A DNA stretch of 64,000 nucleotides, from NCBI GenBank assembly GCA_002104985.1, contig MCGO01000197.1, forward strand, positions 1 to 64,000, given 5' to 3'. Source of the stretch: Rhizoclosmatium globosum. Taxonomy: Eukaryota > Chytridiomycota > Chytridiomycetes > Chytridiales > Chytriomycetaceae. This document shows, piece after piece, positions 29,665-41,729 of the stretch (positions are counted from its first letter, which is position 1; the number at the start of each line of letters is the position of its first letter). The position numbers and the translations under genes are program-made. The notes beneath the pieces are model-generated. The model saw only the letters and a program-made list of their open reading frames with translations. It did no database searches and was not told the origin of the DNA.

Positions 29665-30857
29665 ATGCTTGTATCTCTCGTCCTTGCCACTGTTGCTTTG
29701 GTTTCAGCTGCCCCAATCCAAGAACCACTCCCACACAGTGTCTCATGGCACTTGAAGGATGGAGTCAAGAAGCATGAAGCCCTGAACCTCGCCGCTTCTT
29801 CTGCTCACTTGACGTACTACGGTGGACCAGTTATTTCAAATGGTACGGAATGCTTTCCTTTTCTACATTAAAAGTGCTGACACATCCAACCAACAATAAA
29901 TCAGTCGAGGTTCACCCAATCTACTACGGTGCCGCTCAATACCAGTCCCAAACTGACGCTTTCTACGCTGGTGTCACTCAGTCTGCTTGGTACGACGTTT
30001 TGGCTCAATACAATGTCAACCGCGGTTCCGCCGTTCCAGGATTCTCCGTCGCTGCCACCAAGACTTCTTTGGACGACGTCAACGACATCCAGCCATTCCT
30101 TACCAATTTGATCAAGACTGGACAGATCAAGCCAACTGCCAACACCTACTACCCAATTCACTTTGCGCCTGGAATCAGTATTACCCAGGGAGGAGGTTCT
30201 TCTTGTTCTGTCTTCTGTGCTTACCACGGAACCATTGATATTTCCTCTCTCAATGTTGGCACCCAGTACCTTTTCTACGGTGTTATGCCAGACCAGGGAG
30301 GTTCTTGTGCCGGTGGTTGTGGAAGCAACCCATCCCAGATCAACAACATGTTCTCCGTCGCGTCTCACGAGCTCGCTGAAGCTGCCACTGATGCTGCTGT
30401 TGGTGTTTCTACTGTTATTGGAGCCCCACTTGCGTGGTACGACCAGACCAACGGAGAGATTGGAGACATCTGTAATGCTCAACAAGGAAGTACAGTTGGT
30501 GGAGATGGAGTTACCTACGTTATTCAGAAGATTTGGTCTAACTCTGACAACGCGTGTGTGGCCAGCAGTGGAAAGCCCGTAGTTACCACTACTGCTGCTG
30601 TTGTCAAAACTACCACTACAACTAAGGTTGTTGTTCCACCTACCACCACTGCTGCTGTCGTCAAGACTACAACCGCTGCTGTTGTCAAGACTACCACTGC
30701 TGCTGTTGTCAAGACTACCACTCCAGCTGGTGGAAAGACCTACGTTGCTGGCCAGCCGTGTACAACTTACGGAACCTGGGCTTGCAGTAACTCACTTATC
30801 TGCAGCTACAACCCAGGCCTTGTTTGGGTCCAAGTTGGTGGTGTTTCTTCTTGTTAA
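29665..30857 (+). CDS. EXORDIUM-like secreted protein, copy 2
   Basis: Exon 1 is 29665-29842, the intron 29843-29904 (GGTACGG...AATCAG) and exon 2 29905-30857; 376 residues. A signal peptide (MLVSLVLATVALVSAAP) is followed by LPHSVSWHLKDGVKKHEALN and the EXORDIUM/phosphate-induced-protein-1 (PHI-1) core: YYGGPVIS, VEVHPIYYGAAQYQ, AYHGTIDISS, CAGGCGSNPSQINNMFSVAS, HELAEAATDAAVG and AWYDQTNGEIGDICNAQQG. HELAE...EIGDIC is the metal-site-like segment of the family. A Thr/Val-rich linker (TTTAAVVKTTT repeats) leads to a C-terminal Cys module (AGQPCTTYGTWACSNSLICS...VQVGGVSSC) that may bind polysaccharide. Plant EXORDIUM proteins act in growth and carbon signalling; the fungal role is unknown. From about 29725 to 30838 it is almost identical in DNA to copy 3, intron included. 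Confidence 0.88.
30593..30738 (+). repeat. coding minisatellite in the Thr-rich linker
   Basis: Imperfect ~24-bp units (GCTGCTGTTGTCAAGACTAC plus CACT) repeated about four times, encoding AAVVKTTT. The same array occurs at 48620-48765 in copy 3 with the same unit number. Confidence 0.75.
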
Positions 30858-31433
30858 ACTCGGTAAAATATTGCCAGTGAGTGAAGTTGTTTTCTATTGT
30901 TGATTTTGTGGCTATGTTGTCTTGGTAGAATAAAAGTGTTTTTCTTTTATGTCAGATTTCTGCAGGCTATTTGCCTTTGATGAGAACTTTGAACTGTGAG
31001 TCTGTTGAAGGAGCCATAGAATTGGTTTGGGGAAAAGTGGAGATTATATCAGATAAATACTTCAATATCTGAAAAAACTTTGCCTACCATCTCTATGAAA
31101 GCGCCTCTCTCAATAATTCCCATTGGAAGTGGTGTTCGGGGTGTGCGGTGGAGACGGAGGTTGGGATGGAGTCAGATGCATGGGAGGAACACTGAATGAA
31201 AAAGTAAGGACTTTACCCATAAACCAGTTGCAGGAACTAGCCCCTAGGTCAACTACCGCTCACATATTAATCACATAATGCTCCCTCACGCAAGCACAAC
31301 GGCCATTATCAAGTTATGTACAGCAGTAGTCAACATCGAATGATTCATACAACTTCAACCAATTGTGAGTCTTTGTTGTTTTTATGGGTATATTGTGGGC
31401 GAGCGCCTTTTGCTCTCGCCTAACCCTTTTTCA

Positions 31434-31555
31434 GGAAAAATCTAGTTCACACGTACCCATGTCGTCCTTATTCCACACACCCCGTGCGAAATAAGCACCG
31501 CACGGGTACGTGTGAAATAGGACCAACTGTCTTATCTCGCACGTACCCTTTAAAT
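31434..31555 (+). repeat. left TIR of the MULE
   Basis: Starts GGAAAAATCTAGTTCACACG. It contains three copies of a CRCACGTACCC-type motif in both orientations (CACACGTACCC, GGGTACGTGTG, CGCACGTACCC). The inverted partner is 46222-46347, about 90% identical by eye. Confidence 0.8.
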
Positions 31556-31634
31556 CCATGAGTATAAATTGTGGACGTCAGATTTATTGCCAGATCAAAA
31601 ATAACAATAAAAGAAACCATTATCTGTCATGACT

Positions 31635-33913
31635 TCATTTCTTGGACTTCTGTGGTGTCGAAGCCACTGACGAAGAGAAAGTTTCCCCTCTACGCTTTTT
31701 GGACTTCTTTGGTTCACAGGCATTAACTTTCCGTTTCTTGTCTGCTGGACCTGCGGATTTGGGGAATAGAGGTTCTTGGACGTCGGATGGACCCAAATGG
31801 TTGTTTAGAATCACCTTCATCTGTTTCTGAACATCGGCCACCAAAGCAAGCCCTCCATTTTTGCACGAAACTTCAAAGAGTCTAGCCGCCAGAGCTTGAA
31901 AGTCGGCAAAGCCAATATTTTCTTCATTTTGAGTTTGAGAAGCATATCGCAACGCTGAAGCTGCTGTTGGGGTTTTCAGCGCATCTCGAATATGCGACAT
32001 AATAGAATCAGTTGGAACATCAGATCGAACTGCAGGTGGGACCCAATCCAAATTTGTTTGATTCAATCCAATCCACTGACTTAACAGACAATCATCTTGG
32101 TACCGGACTTTGAGCCATTGGGATGGAACCATATCCAATGTGAATAAAGCAGACCTCTCTTTCTTTAACTGAACAGAATAGACGTGTTCGCAAAATACTC
32201 CTGTTGTCAAGTGACTCAAACATGTGCAAATGGAAGCACCAGATTCCAAGAGAACATCATTTTCCTCAGCCTCAATCAAGTCTTGAACGTCGGTGTTCAA
32301 CAGTTGTTCCACATCCCATGTATATGCGTTAACAATACGGGACTTGGTTTGACTCACAAACCAGTTAGAAGTGTACTTCATACAAATGTCCAGAATCAGC
32401 TTAAACCTTTTAGCAATATGCGAGAAATCCTTGGACGAGACACGATTTAGAGATTGGCTATCAATCAGACTGAGTTTCAAATTAAACTCGACACCCAGTT
32501 CTTCAGTCTGTTTCACATGGTCTTTCAGAGATAATTCCTTTGTTTTTAACTCCGTCTTGATATTTTTCAGTACGCCCACTTGTGTTTGTACCAAACGTCA
32601 CCACCTTTCCAGTCCAAGCCACAGCCCACTTGTGCCTATTACTATACAATCGACTCAAGTACGCAAGAGCTTTTTCTTTCAATTCGTTTGAAATTGGGCT
32701 GAATGAAACATCCGCGGTAAGGCTCTCCAGCCTCTGACACGCAGTTTCTCGCCTTCCACCATCGCTGACTCAAGCCCTTGTAACTTGATCCAAGAGGGGC
32801 CTTCAAGTTTTTTGGTAAATTCAGAATACTAAGAGGAAACAGGCAATAAATATTATGGTAAATAAGTGTGAACTCCAGCATCTGCATAACTGCGACAAGA
32901 GCTGGATCTTCGTCACTCATAAGTACTGAAGGCAACATTCCAATATATTTTAGAAACATCAACCAGAACCACTTGTGAGTGGCAGAGTCCAATCAAAGGA
33001 AAGCAAAATGTGCAAAACAGATGGTTAAGAACTCGTTGTTGACTCCTGTAACAGAGCAGGATTTCATTACGTGGATAGCACCATGACATGTATCAGTGCT
33101 CATAACATTGTGATATCGCCGAGCTTGGGATTTCTCTTGTTCCGAGCACCAGAACACTGCAACAATACACTGATCTTCATCAACCAGGAATTCAAATATA
33201 AATCCTTGAGACTTAAGATATTCCAAGCCTTCTGCCGGCTTGGTTTCCTTCTGAGTTGTAATATCTGCAGATTCCTTATCTTTGCGACTTGATTCGCAAA
33301 GTCTATATGGTGGAACACCTTTGGATAAAGGCCCTGCACAATGCTTTTCAATTGCTTTCACGGCATCTCGAATTTTCTTGGTGCTCACATTGTTGCGTGC
33401 AAGAGCTTCAACAACAGGAATGTCACAGACATCAATCTGACGCATCTCCACATAGCGTGCTTCAAATGCACCTACAAAAGCTTCGTGATTCAGATGGCCG
33501 TAGTTTTCACTGGAAAGCTGTGCCAAAAGCTCAGCCTTGGATTCGTCTGTCAACAAGAATGTACCAGCACCACCTTTGGGCTTAGTGGCATTGAATCCAA
33601 ACGTACATCCGACTTTCTTAGATGAGGATTTTCTGTATTTGCTGGGGTCAAGGTTGTGCTGTGGCTTTGGCGTTCCGTGGCAATGGCATCTTAGTTCAAC
33701 TATCTCAAACAATAAGATTCAATCTATGAGCAAGGATTTGAATCTGAACTCACGTCGCTTATTTGGAATGGTTCTTGCAACTTTGATGGGCATACCAACA
33801 CCGGCAAAGACGGCAACAATCCGTTTGGTAAACACTCCTTGCGACTCATGCTCTGTTGCACACGCTTTGGCAACCAGATCTTCTATGCTCTGGATCATTG
33901 TAGAATTGGGCAA
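31635..33913 (-). pseudogene. MULE transposase with SWIM zinc finger, inactivated
   Basis: Mutator-like transposase related to FAR1/MuDR types. Exon 1 (about 33898-33750) gives MIQSIEDLVAKACATEHESQ. Exon 2 gives a WRKY/FAR1-like start, CHCHGTPKPQHNL...GCTFGFNA, then the MULE region QGFIFEFLVDEDQCIVAVFW, YHNVMSTDTCHGAIH and, after an in-frame TGA at 32993-32995, KWFWLMFLKYIGMLPSVLMS-DEDPALV. A further frameshift lies near 32620. The last part has the SWIM signature CTCLSHLTTGVFCEHVYSVQ (CxCx(n)CxH) and a basic tail (KKRKVNACEPKKSKKRRG). The premature stop and frameshift make it non-functional. Its 5' region is separated from any upstream exon by the hAT insertion. Confidence 0.8.
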
Positions 33914-33951
33914 TGTAGCAGTTGGAGGTAATGGTATTGGTGTTTCAATGG

Positions 33952-35887
33952 TAGGCCCTTCCCGGTTCGGTTTGGTTTGCGGTTCAAACTGTTCTCAATT
34001 TCAAGTCGCGGCTCTGGAACCGCTTACAGGGTCGAAACTGTGGTTTGAACCCTGGTTCAAACCGGTTATATTTATTAATAAAGAAGATTATTGATTTCTG
34101 CTTGTAAGCCAATAATGAATCACAGTATCTGTTTCTGCCCATTTCTCAAGATCTATTTTCGCGTCCTCGCCAGAGGTTAGGTGAATAACTGCATTATGGT
34201 AGTCTGTTGGCAGCAAAATTACGTCCTTGGATTGCAACACTGATTGTATTGGTCAATGACCTTCAACCAAGAGCTGCAACAAATTTCAGCTTTGAAAACA
34301 TCTGGATGCAAGGTTTCACGACCTTCAAACATTCGTTCTGCCAACGAGTTACCACGCTCAGAAGAAACAGATGCAGGAGGAATAGCCAAGTAGTCACAAG
34401 CAATTCTGTACAAGACCGGATATTTGTCACGCTGAGCAAACCACCAAGAAAGAATGTTTGTTCCAGAAGCAGGGGCAGTTGTGTTACAGTACTTGTCAAT
34501 CTCAGAAACAGCGTCAATAGGTTCCTCAGCAGATGCATGTCCACGCTTCTGTTGGTTGATCATATCAATCAAACTTAATGGAGCAGTTGTGATTGGAGTT
34601 GGAAGAGATGGTTGTCTGGGTTCATTGCCTGCATATTCCCGAAACACTCCCTCAAAAACAGATTCGCGAAACCGGAATTCGTGCAAATTCTGCACTTTAA
34701 GAACAGTTGGATCCAAGAACATTGCAATATGTGATGGCACACTGTCTAAGACGGACTTGTATTCAAGCAATGAAGGGAGCATAGCATTTGCAGCAGCAGA
34801 GATTGTACAATTTTCGTTGTCTGTACCATTGTTGACGTGTAGGATAAACAATTCAACACCTGCTTGAGCAGAGGAAAGTGTTGGCCGAGATGAAGTTCCA
34901 AGAAGAGTAGAAATTTCAGCAAATGGCTTGAGAAACGTTGCATAAGAACCAATAGAGGTCCAAGTCCCCTCATCAATACACTCAAGAGTTCTTGAGTATC
35001 TTGCCGCCATGTGATCCAAAGGATTCCGAACAGAAAGTGAAGTGGCAAGCATTTCGTGGGTAGAGTTCCAACGAGTGGGACAGTCCAAAGAAGGAGGCTC
35101 TCTCCGGTGAATGTTTGGATCATTGCTGCATTCCATACGGGGTCTTCTCATTGCTATCTCCTGCAACCAAGTATTTTGTTCGTTCATCTTCAGGGATTGT
35201 GACAATGTAAACATGGGTCCAAGACTCTTTTACTCTTGAGATTCGCCTTCCTACAACTAGTTAACACAAAAACAACGGGGGATGAACACTTACTCTTTAC
35301 CGGCAGATTTGGTACAGAACCAGGTTGCGGAGTTGCAACGTCTTCCTCTTCGTCTCGTCAACTTCATCTTCCTCATCACCAATGTGTGGAGGCAAAGGAA
35401 TCTCAGGTCTAACAGACTGTTCAACGCGTGCAGGCGGGGCTTGAGAGATAGGCAGAGGCGTAGATGGTCCTCCTCTGCGTTGATGCAGAAGATCACTTAT
35501 ATCATCAGGAGGCTCCTCGTAAGTAGCACCATTCTGGCGGGGACGCATCCGTGCCATTGAATCGGCAAGTGTTGATTGTACCATACATCGGGTTGAAGGA
35601 ACAGATGACATCCTGTTGGCGCGAATTGTTCACGTGTTTAAGTTCTTCCTCCAGTTGATTAAATAAAAATGAAAAAGAAGGACATTGGGTCATTTTGGTC
35701 TCTAAAATCTTCCTTTCCCCCCAACTTTTGGGGTGTCACACAAACCGATGTCATAAACCGGTTTGAGTGGTTTGGTTCAGTTCAGTTTACGGTTCAAACT
35801 GACTTCTGTTCACAAACTGTGGTTTATTAAGTAACCACAACAGTTTGGTTTCATTAGACGGTTTGAACCGAACTGGGGAAGGGCCTA
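33952..35887 (-). mobile_element. hAT-type DNA transposon, internally reduced
   Basis: Short terminal inverted repeats TAGGCCCTTCCC...GTTCGG (left) and CCGAACTGGGGAAGGGCCTA (right). Both ends are rich in GGTTCAAACC/GGTTTGAACC subterminal motifs, as in many hATs. The flanks TGTTTCAATGG and TGTTTCATCATG are similar and may be a degraded 8-bp target duplication. It carries a hAT transposase on the minus strand. Confidence 0.75.
34219..35611 (-). CDS. hAT transposase, truncated
   Basis: The C-terminal half of a hAT transposase. SLDCPTRWNSTHEMLATSL (the conserved CPTRWNST block) comes early, and the hAT dimerisation domain NILSWWFAQRDKYPVLYRIA...AIPPASVSSERGNSLAERMF ends the 331-residue frame (35214-34219). 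An N-terminal segment at 35611-35297 (MARMRPRQNGATYEEPPDDI, charged) is probably a separate exon. The BED zinc finger and the first catalytic acidic segment are not seen, so the element is shortened and probably depends on another copy. Confidence 0.75.
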
Positions 35888-36422
35888 TGTTTCATCATGA
35901 TTCGATTAGCCAGATGAATCAGTTGCTGGATCTTGAACCAAGCAAGGCAAGCTACGTGCTTCATTCATCTCAGTAAACGACCTCTGTAAAATGGAGCCAT
36001 CAGTTTGTTCAACATCTAGTCCAGACACTGGTTCAAATTCCTGTCTGTGGTTGAGGTATGTGCTCCATCGGCATCAAAGTCCAGAAGCTTTGATAGAAGG
36101 CCTCCCATATTGGCCACTGACACAAGGGTTTCAAGATTTGAGAATGGAACAGCATCAGATTGATCGATGCCTGTGGCTGAGAAAGCTCTATCAGCACTTG
36201 TCACTCTATGATACTACAGAGACTTACAATCAGTGTTACAATGGATGGACTGAAGTGCGGCCCTTCTTGGTTGTGGACTGGACTTTGTTGGAGCAAGACG
36301 AAAGATTTTCGAAAGATGTTCATAATTATATGATCCTGTCAGTTTGTATTTCCTGATGTCAACACATGTGTTCCGTGACAACACATCCATGAAGAATCTT
36401 CGAATTTGGGATGGAATTGAGA
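35888..36422 (-). other. MULE-internal sequence between hAT and pogo insertions
   Basis: Minus-strand frames (for example SDAVPFSNLETLVSVANMGG and FFMDVLSRNTCVDIRKYKLT) resemble interrupted coding sequence of the host MULE. No domain is recognisable. Confidence 0.4.
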
Positions 36423-38390
36423 CAGTTGGATATTCCGACCCAGTTCCGGCTATTCCGACCCACCCAAAAAAACCCAAAACTCATCATATCTCACAAGAAT
36501 TGCAAATTCATTCCCTTATCTTTTCAATAAACCAAATGAACAGAAAGACATTTCATGTTCCAGCTTCCCAACAAGCAAGCATCAAGAGGAGGGCCATATT
36601 TGCTGATGTAACCAACGCACTCGCACAAGCCATTCCAGTTCGTGAAGCTGCCAGAAACATAGCTGCAAAGCGCAATATCAGCGAGGAAGCTGTTAGATCC
36701 ACTTATAGACGAATGGAGAAGAATAGAGGACACTCACATGGCAATCAGCGCTTCACAGATGAAGAAGAGGATGTGTTCCTCACGTTTTTACAAACAGCAT
36801 CCATATGCCATCGCCCTTTGGCTCGTGCAGACGTGATCACATTAATCTCAAGATATCATGAGGAGAAGCACCCTGGATCTGGATGGACAGCAGAGAATTG
36901 GTTTGATGGTTTTGCCTCCCGTCACAAAGATAAGATTCGACAAAGGACTATCAAAGCAATTAGTGCAGCAAGAACTGATCCGCTTACCAAAGAGGAGATC
37001 TCTACTTGGGTGACAAAGTTTGAAGACTGGATGGTGGCTGGAGGCTATAGCTGGCCTAACTTGATCAATGTTGATGAAATGCGGGTGAAACTTGGAAACA
37101 ACTAGTCTGCATCCAAAGCAATTGTGAGCACCTCAATTGCTCGTCCAGGTGAAGTAACTGGTCCCAGAGGCCAGTTTGCAAGCTTCATTCCTTTTGTGAC
37201 AGCCTCTGGGGAAAGGATCCTTGACGTTTCCAACCCGATTTGGAAATCTGGAATTTAAGGGCCCCAACACCTCGTCTCACCGAATTGACAATGTGCCCTG
37301 CAAGATAGTGTTCAGTGAAACAGGATATTTGAGTGATACTCAATGGGAACCGATTCTGAAAGAGTTTAAGGCCAGATGGGACAATTTGCATTCGGGCTTG
37401 GCTCCAGTCCTTATTTTGGACAATCTTGGCACTCACAGAACTGTTGAAATCTTGACCTTGTGTTTCCATATTGGTATCAGAGGCTTCTTTTTGCCTGCCA
37501 ATACCACACACTTCCTTCAGCCTCTGGATGATGTTATTTTTGCGAACTTGAAGGCAATGATCTTGAGGCTTTTCCAAAAGAAACGGACTCTCCGGAACTG
37601 TACCTTGAGGACTATGGGGGCAGAGCTGGTGCCTATCACGCTAGAAGCTCGCAATTTAATCACGAAAGAAACGATTAAATCTGCTTTCAAGAGGACGGGG
37701 ATTTATCCATGGTCAAAGGAGATCATCATCAAAAATGCCACCATGAACGTTGGAGACACCTCTGCTCTTCCCCAGCACTTACATCCTGCTGCCACCGAGT
37801 TTATTGAAGTCTTTAAGTCAATGTCAACAGGATCTGCGGTACAGAAGGTGGCTGTGAATGCGAAGAAGGTAGTCAAATTGGATAAGGTTTACTCATTCGA
37901 AGATCTCCGATTGGAGCAACAGGCAGCATTGGAGGCAGCGGAAACAAAGCGGAAATCAAAAAAGATGCTAAAGAGAGTCGCAAACGAGTGAAGACGGCGA
38001 AGAAACTGGAAATTAACGCCGCAAACGAGACCAAACGATGTCATGTGCAAACTGAAAACGGACGCTGCAATGCCATGTGGCGGTCCAGCGTCTCCTGGCT
38101 CAGCTGCAGTATATGTAATGCGTTTCGCATTTGTCCTGTGCACAAGCGGACGGAACAAGACACGTTTGATCTGCATGTTTCAAGTCACTCTGGTGAGGTT
38201 CAAGTCTGACCAGCTACATCTGCCCGCATGTTCTCCTTTATTCCATCTTTCTGTCAGTTATTGCGAACAATAAAATTAGTCTTTCCACTTTGTTTGGATT
38301 TGATGGAGGTGATGGGAGTTGTTTTATTCGCTGGATTGTGTTTTTTTGGGTGGGTCGGAATAGCCGGAACTGGGTCGGAATATCCAACTG
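36423..38390 (+). mobile_element. pogo/Tigger-like (DDE_1) DNA transposon
   Basis: About 50 bp of perfectly matching terminal inverted repeat: CAGTTGGATATTCCGACCCA, then GTTCCGGCTATTCCGACCCA, then CCCAAAAAAAC at the left, and its exact reverse complement at the right. The matching continues outward to TGAGACAG on both sides. I see no clear TA target duplication. It encodes a CENP-B/jerky-type transposase on the plus strand. The intact TIRs mark it as a young insertion. Confidence 0.85.
36536..38209 (+). pseudogene. DDE_1 (pogo/Tigger-type) transposase, broken frame
   Basis: The N-terminal helix-turn-helix (IPVREAARNIAAKRNISEEA) and CENP-B-like second domain (WTAENWFDGFASRHKDKIRQ) are followed by the catalytic core: NLINVDEMR (first Asp), LILDNLGTHRT (second Asp) and FLPANTTHFLQPLDD (third Asp). 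An in-frame TAG at 37103-37105 and a frameshift near 37240 interrupt the core. A later frameshift in an A-run near 37960 cuts off a Cys/His-rich tail (RCHVQTENGRCNAMW...CSICNAFRICPVHKR) that looks like a C-terminal zinc finger. The frame would be continuous after three small changes, so inactivation is recent or partly due to sequence error. Confidence 0.8.
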
Positions 38391-38537
38391 TCTCATTGGG
38401 TGAACTGATGTTGGTACAAGTCCAACAGCTGCCAGCATGAGTACAAACAAGGTATAAGGTCCACAGCTTGTTCCATCTTTTTGCTGTGGGTAATTCAGTA
38501 TAGGTTTTACGCTATCAATTGATTGTCAGAAACATAA

Positions 38538-39452
38538 CTAAACTGGGTTGTTCCTCACACACGTAAACAGTTCAATGACTATGTTGGAGGGGCGTCCCAG
38601 TCGCGAAAGGATTATGTCCAGGCCTTTTGCAAGATTTGCTGGCGGCACTCTATTTCTCCTGGGAACGTTTGTGAAGTCCCACATAGAATCTCCATAAAGT
38701 AACTGTGAATTCTTCATCTGAACTATGCCACAAGTCCAATGAGATTCACAAAGATTAATTGCAAGCAGTATGATTCCAGTACTCCAATTAAAGGAGGCGC
38801 TAATTCGGGATACAAAATTGGCTTGTGCTAATTCAGAAACCAAACAGTTTGTGACTAACAGAGCCATAGCAAGTGAAATATCCTAATGTCCTTCATCAAT
38901 ACCTTCATATCCAACATTAAAACATACACATTAATCAACGAAGGCTACATTTGCAGGGTTGCTGTTTTGCATCAACCGCAACAAACTATCATTCAAGTCA
39001 GAGGAAAACCATTCATTTCCCATGCAAGAGAATAATGGTTCAAGCACATGCAAATCATACACTCGTTGCTGTTTGAAAGTAGCTGCGACAGCTTTGGTGT
39101 AAGGGGAATTCTCTGCATTAGCTGTCAAGTATTCACAGAATTTGATGCATTTCAAACGCAGTCTCTCCAGGTGGTGAATTGCCTGATCCTGAGTCAATTC
39201 AGCCTGAGAGTACACATTTCCTTCAACAACAGCGTATCGATTCTTCTTGTCTAATGGCAACCAAAGCTTCAACACCAGTTTCTCAGGAAGTCAGCACTGC
39301 GTTACCCTTCCATCACATTAGACAAAAGAGCAGTTTTGAGGTAGAGTAGAACCAACTGGTTTATCAGCTAAGTCCCATAGATACAAGGGTTTTTTAGGAT
39401 GGCTTGACAGCTTTAACTCAGCTGGAAGACTCGCTTCCATCAGCATGGAAAC
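38538..39452 (-). pseudogene. Ulp1/C48-like protease ORF of the MULE, interrupted by Copia
   Basis: Minus-strand fragments read LPAELKLSSHPKKPLYLWDL, then WLPLDKKNRYAVVEGNVYSQ, then a Ulp1-like protease segment STGIILLAINLCESHWTCGI (His), LYGDSMWDF (Asp) and AKGLDIILSRLG. The Gln and Cys of the catalytic set are missing before the stop. Ulp1-type proteases are known passengers of Mutator-like elements. The 5' end of the same ORF lies on the far side of the Copia insertion (46094-46000). Confidence 0.65.
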
Positions 39453-39751
39453 TGTTAGGACGGGCGACTTGTGTGGCAGGCACTGGAAGTGTTTGTTGTA
39501 AAAAAGCGAAGAACCAGGATCACGTGTGCAATCCACGGACGGACGGGAGTGGTCGGAAGTGGAGTTCCTATCAGTCCCGGTCCGGAATCTCCACGCAACC
39601 CCGTCACGCTCACCTTGATGTCGCTTATCACACTTCCAACTACGTACCTCCTGCTTGGGTAAGTTAGTCGGTTCTGTAGTGGAATGGTGAGGGAGTGGGT
39701 GCGGACTAACCTGTCGACAGATCACTCGGAGAAGACTTCTCCGTCGTAACA
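39453..39751 (-). repeat. 3' LTR of Copia
   Basis: 299 bp, TG...CA ends. It carries 11 bp (around ACAGATCACTCG) absent from the other LTR. Confidence 0.9.
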
Positions 39752-39980
39752 CCCCCCTGTGATGACAGGGTAGGTTGCAGTCACGTGTGAAGTGATAAGA
39801 GTGTCAGACTAGATTGAGTGTGTATATTAAGCCCAGAGGTGCCGGCACGCGCGTGACACGCGCCCCCCCTGTGACAAGACTATACTGGAGACACAGAAGC
39901 TTTTTACAAGCATAAGGCTAAACATTTAATTCACCAGAATAGAGTGCGAGCTTGAAGAATTGAACTTCATAAATGTTTAT

Positions 39981-41729
39981 TTAATCACTAAACCTTGTGT
40001 ATCTGACTCTAAGTGCTTTAAACTTATAATCAGGGTCAACATCAGATAACTTACACATTCCCATCATACCGCATAACCTGTAGTATTGGGGAGCAGGCAG
40101 AGCCTTGGTAAGTACATCAGCAACCATTAACTCAGTGGGGCAGTAAACCAGAGAAACATTGCTGTTTTCAATATGTTCACGTACAAAATGAGCCTTGACC
40201 TCCATGTGTTTAACACGGGCATGGTTGATGGGGTTGGATGCAATAGCAATTGTAGACTGATTGTCTTGATCAATTACTGTAGAACCAGGCAACTTGAAAC
40301 CAAGTTCTTGCAAGAATAGACGCATCCAAAGAGCTTCTTTAACTGCTTCAACGAGGGCATAGAGCTCGGATTCAGTAGAAGACAAAGCAGTGATTGACTG
40401 CTTCTTGGAGTACCAGGCAACTGGACCTCTGAAAGCCATCATCACATATGCAGAGCGAGACTTACGATCAGTCTCTTGTGCAAAACTTGAATCAGCAGCA
40501 GCATGTGGAGCCAATCCTTCTGGCAGTTCCTTATCAAGTGGTCGGTCAGTCCTTACTCGAGACTCTTCAGAAGAGTAAACAGTGAGGTCACAAGAAGCAC
40601 TTGCCTTGAAAAGAATTCCCCAATCATAAGTTCTACGAAGATAGCGTAAAACTCGAATCAGCGCATCATAATCATGCTGAGTGGTGGAGGAACGTTGAAA
40701 CTGAGCCAGAGTGTTCACAGCGCATATGAGGTCTGGTCTGGTCATACAACTCAAATAAATCAACTTGGCAATAATTGAACAGTATTTGCGTTGTCCTTCT
40801 GCAGAAATGGGAGGGCTACTTGGGTCATGATTCCAGGTGGTAGCCATTGGAGTATCGGCCCAATTGTTGGAGAATATTGTATTCTTTCAGCAGAGCATGA
40901 GCATATTGAGGTTGTCCTATCCATATTCCCGCTTTGGTGCGTTCAACTTGGATCTTGAGAATCCATTTGGCTTGGCCAAGGTCAGAAATCTCAAACTCAG
41001 ACTTAATAAGCTCCTTGACTTGGTCAATCACAGCTTGGTCCTTACAAGCAATGAGGATATCAACAACATAGAATAGAATGATCACAAGTTGACCAGTAGT
41101 TGAATCAATCTTCATGAAGACACAGGAATCAGTTTTCAACTGATGGAAACCAATTTTCACAAAGAAATTGCGTAGTCTCTTATACCATTGGCGTCCAGCT
41201 TGGCGAAGACCATAGAGTGCTTTCTTGAGCGCGGCAAAGAGAGGTCTACCTTCAGAGTCTTTTTCAACCCTGGGGGAAGATGCATGTAGTTTGGATGGTC
41301 CAAGTCACCATACAAGAATGCGGCCTTGATATCAAGTTGCGAAATGTTGAGGTTAAATGCGGCGCTTAACGCGATGAGAACACGGATTGCCTTGATCTTG
41401 ACTGTTGGCGAATGAGTTTCGTCAAAGTCATCATAAGGGGTTTGACCACAGCCAACTGCAACAAGACGAGCTTTGAAGCCAGTGATGAATCCTTCAGGAT
41501 CAGTCTTGTATGAGTAAACCCACTTTGATTTGATGGGTTTGCAACCTTCAGGCAAAAGAGAAGTGGTGTAAACTTTGCGGTTCATTAGACTCACACAGCA
41601 TTGCACGTTGAAAGTAGGCAGCAAAGTGTCCTTCCATAGATTCACAAACTGACTTAGGAACAGGTGGAGCATTGGAAACATGAATACGTTCAGTTGGTAC
41701 ATCAGAGGGAGCGGCCTTGGACCAATCAA
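39981..41729 (-). pseudogene. Copia reverse transcriptase and RNase H
   Basis: RT begins KPIKSKWVYSYKTDPEGFIT...FKARLVAVG and continues SPTVKIKAIRVLIALSAAF, QLDIKAAFLYGDLDH. A frameshift near 41230 precedes ALYGLRQAGRQWYKRL-type sequence. The catalytic YVDD box reads FYVVDILIACK: the first Asp of the pair is Val (codon GTT at about 41067), which should abolish polymerase activity. RNase H follows with SYAVNTLAQFQRSSTT-type sequence, SKKQSITALSSTESELYALV, VIDQDNQSTIAIASNP and KHMEVKAHFVREHI. Confidence 0.88.
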
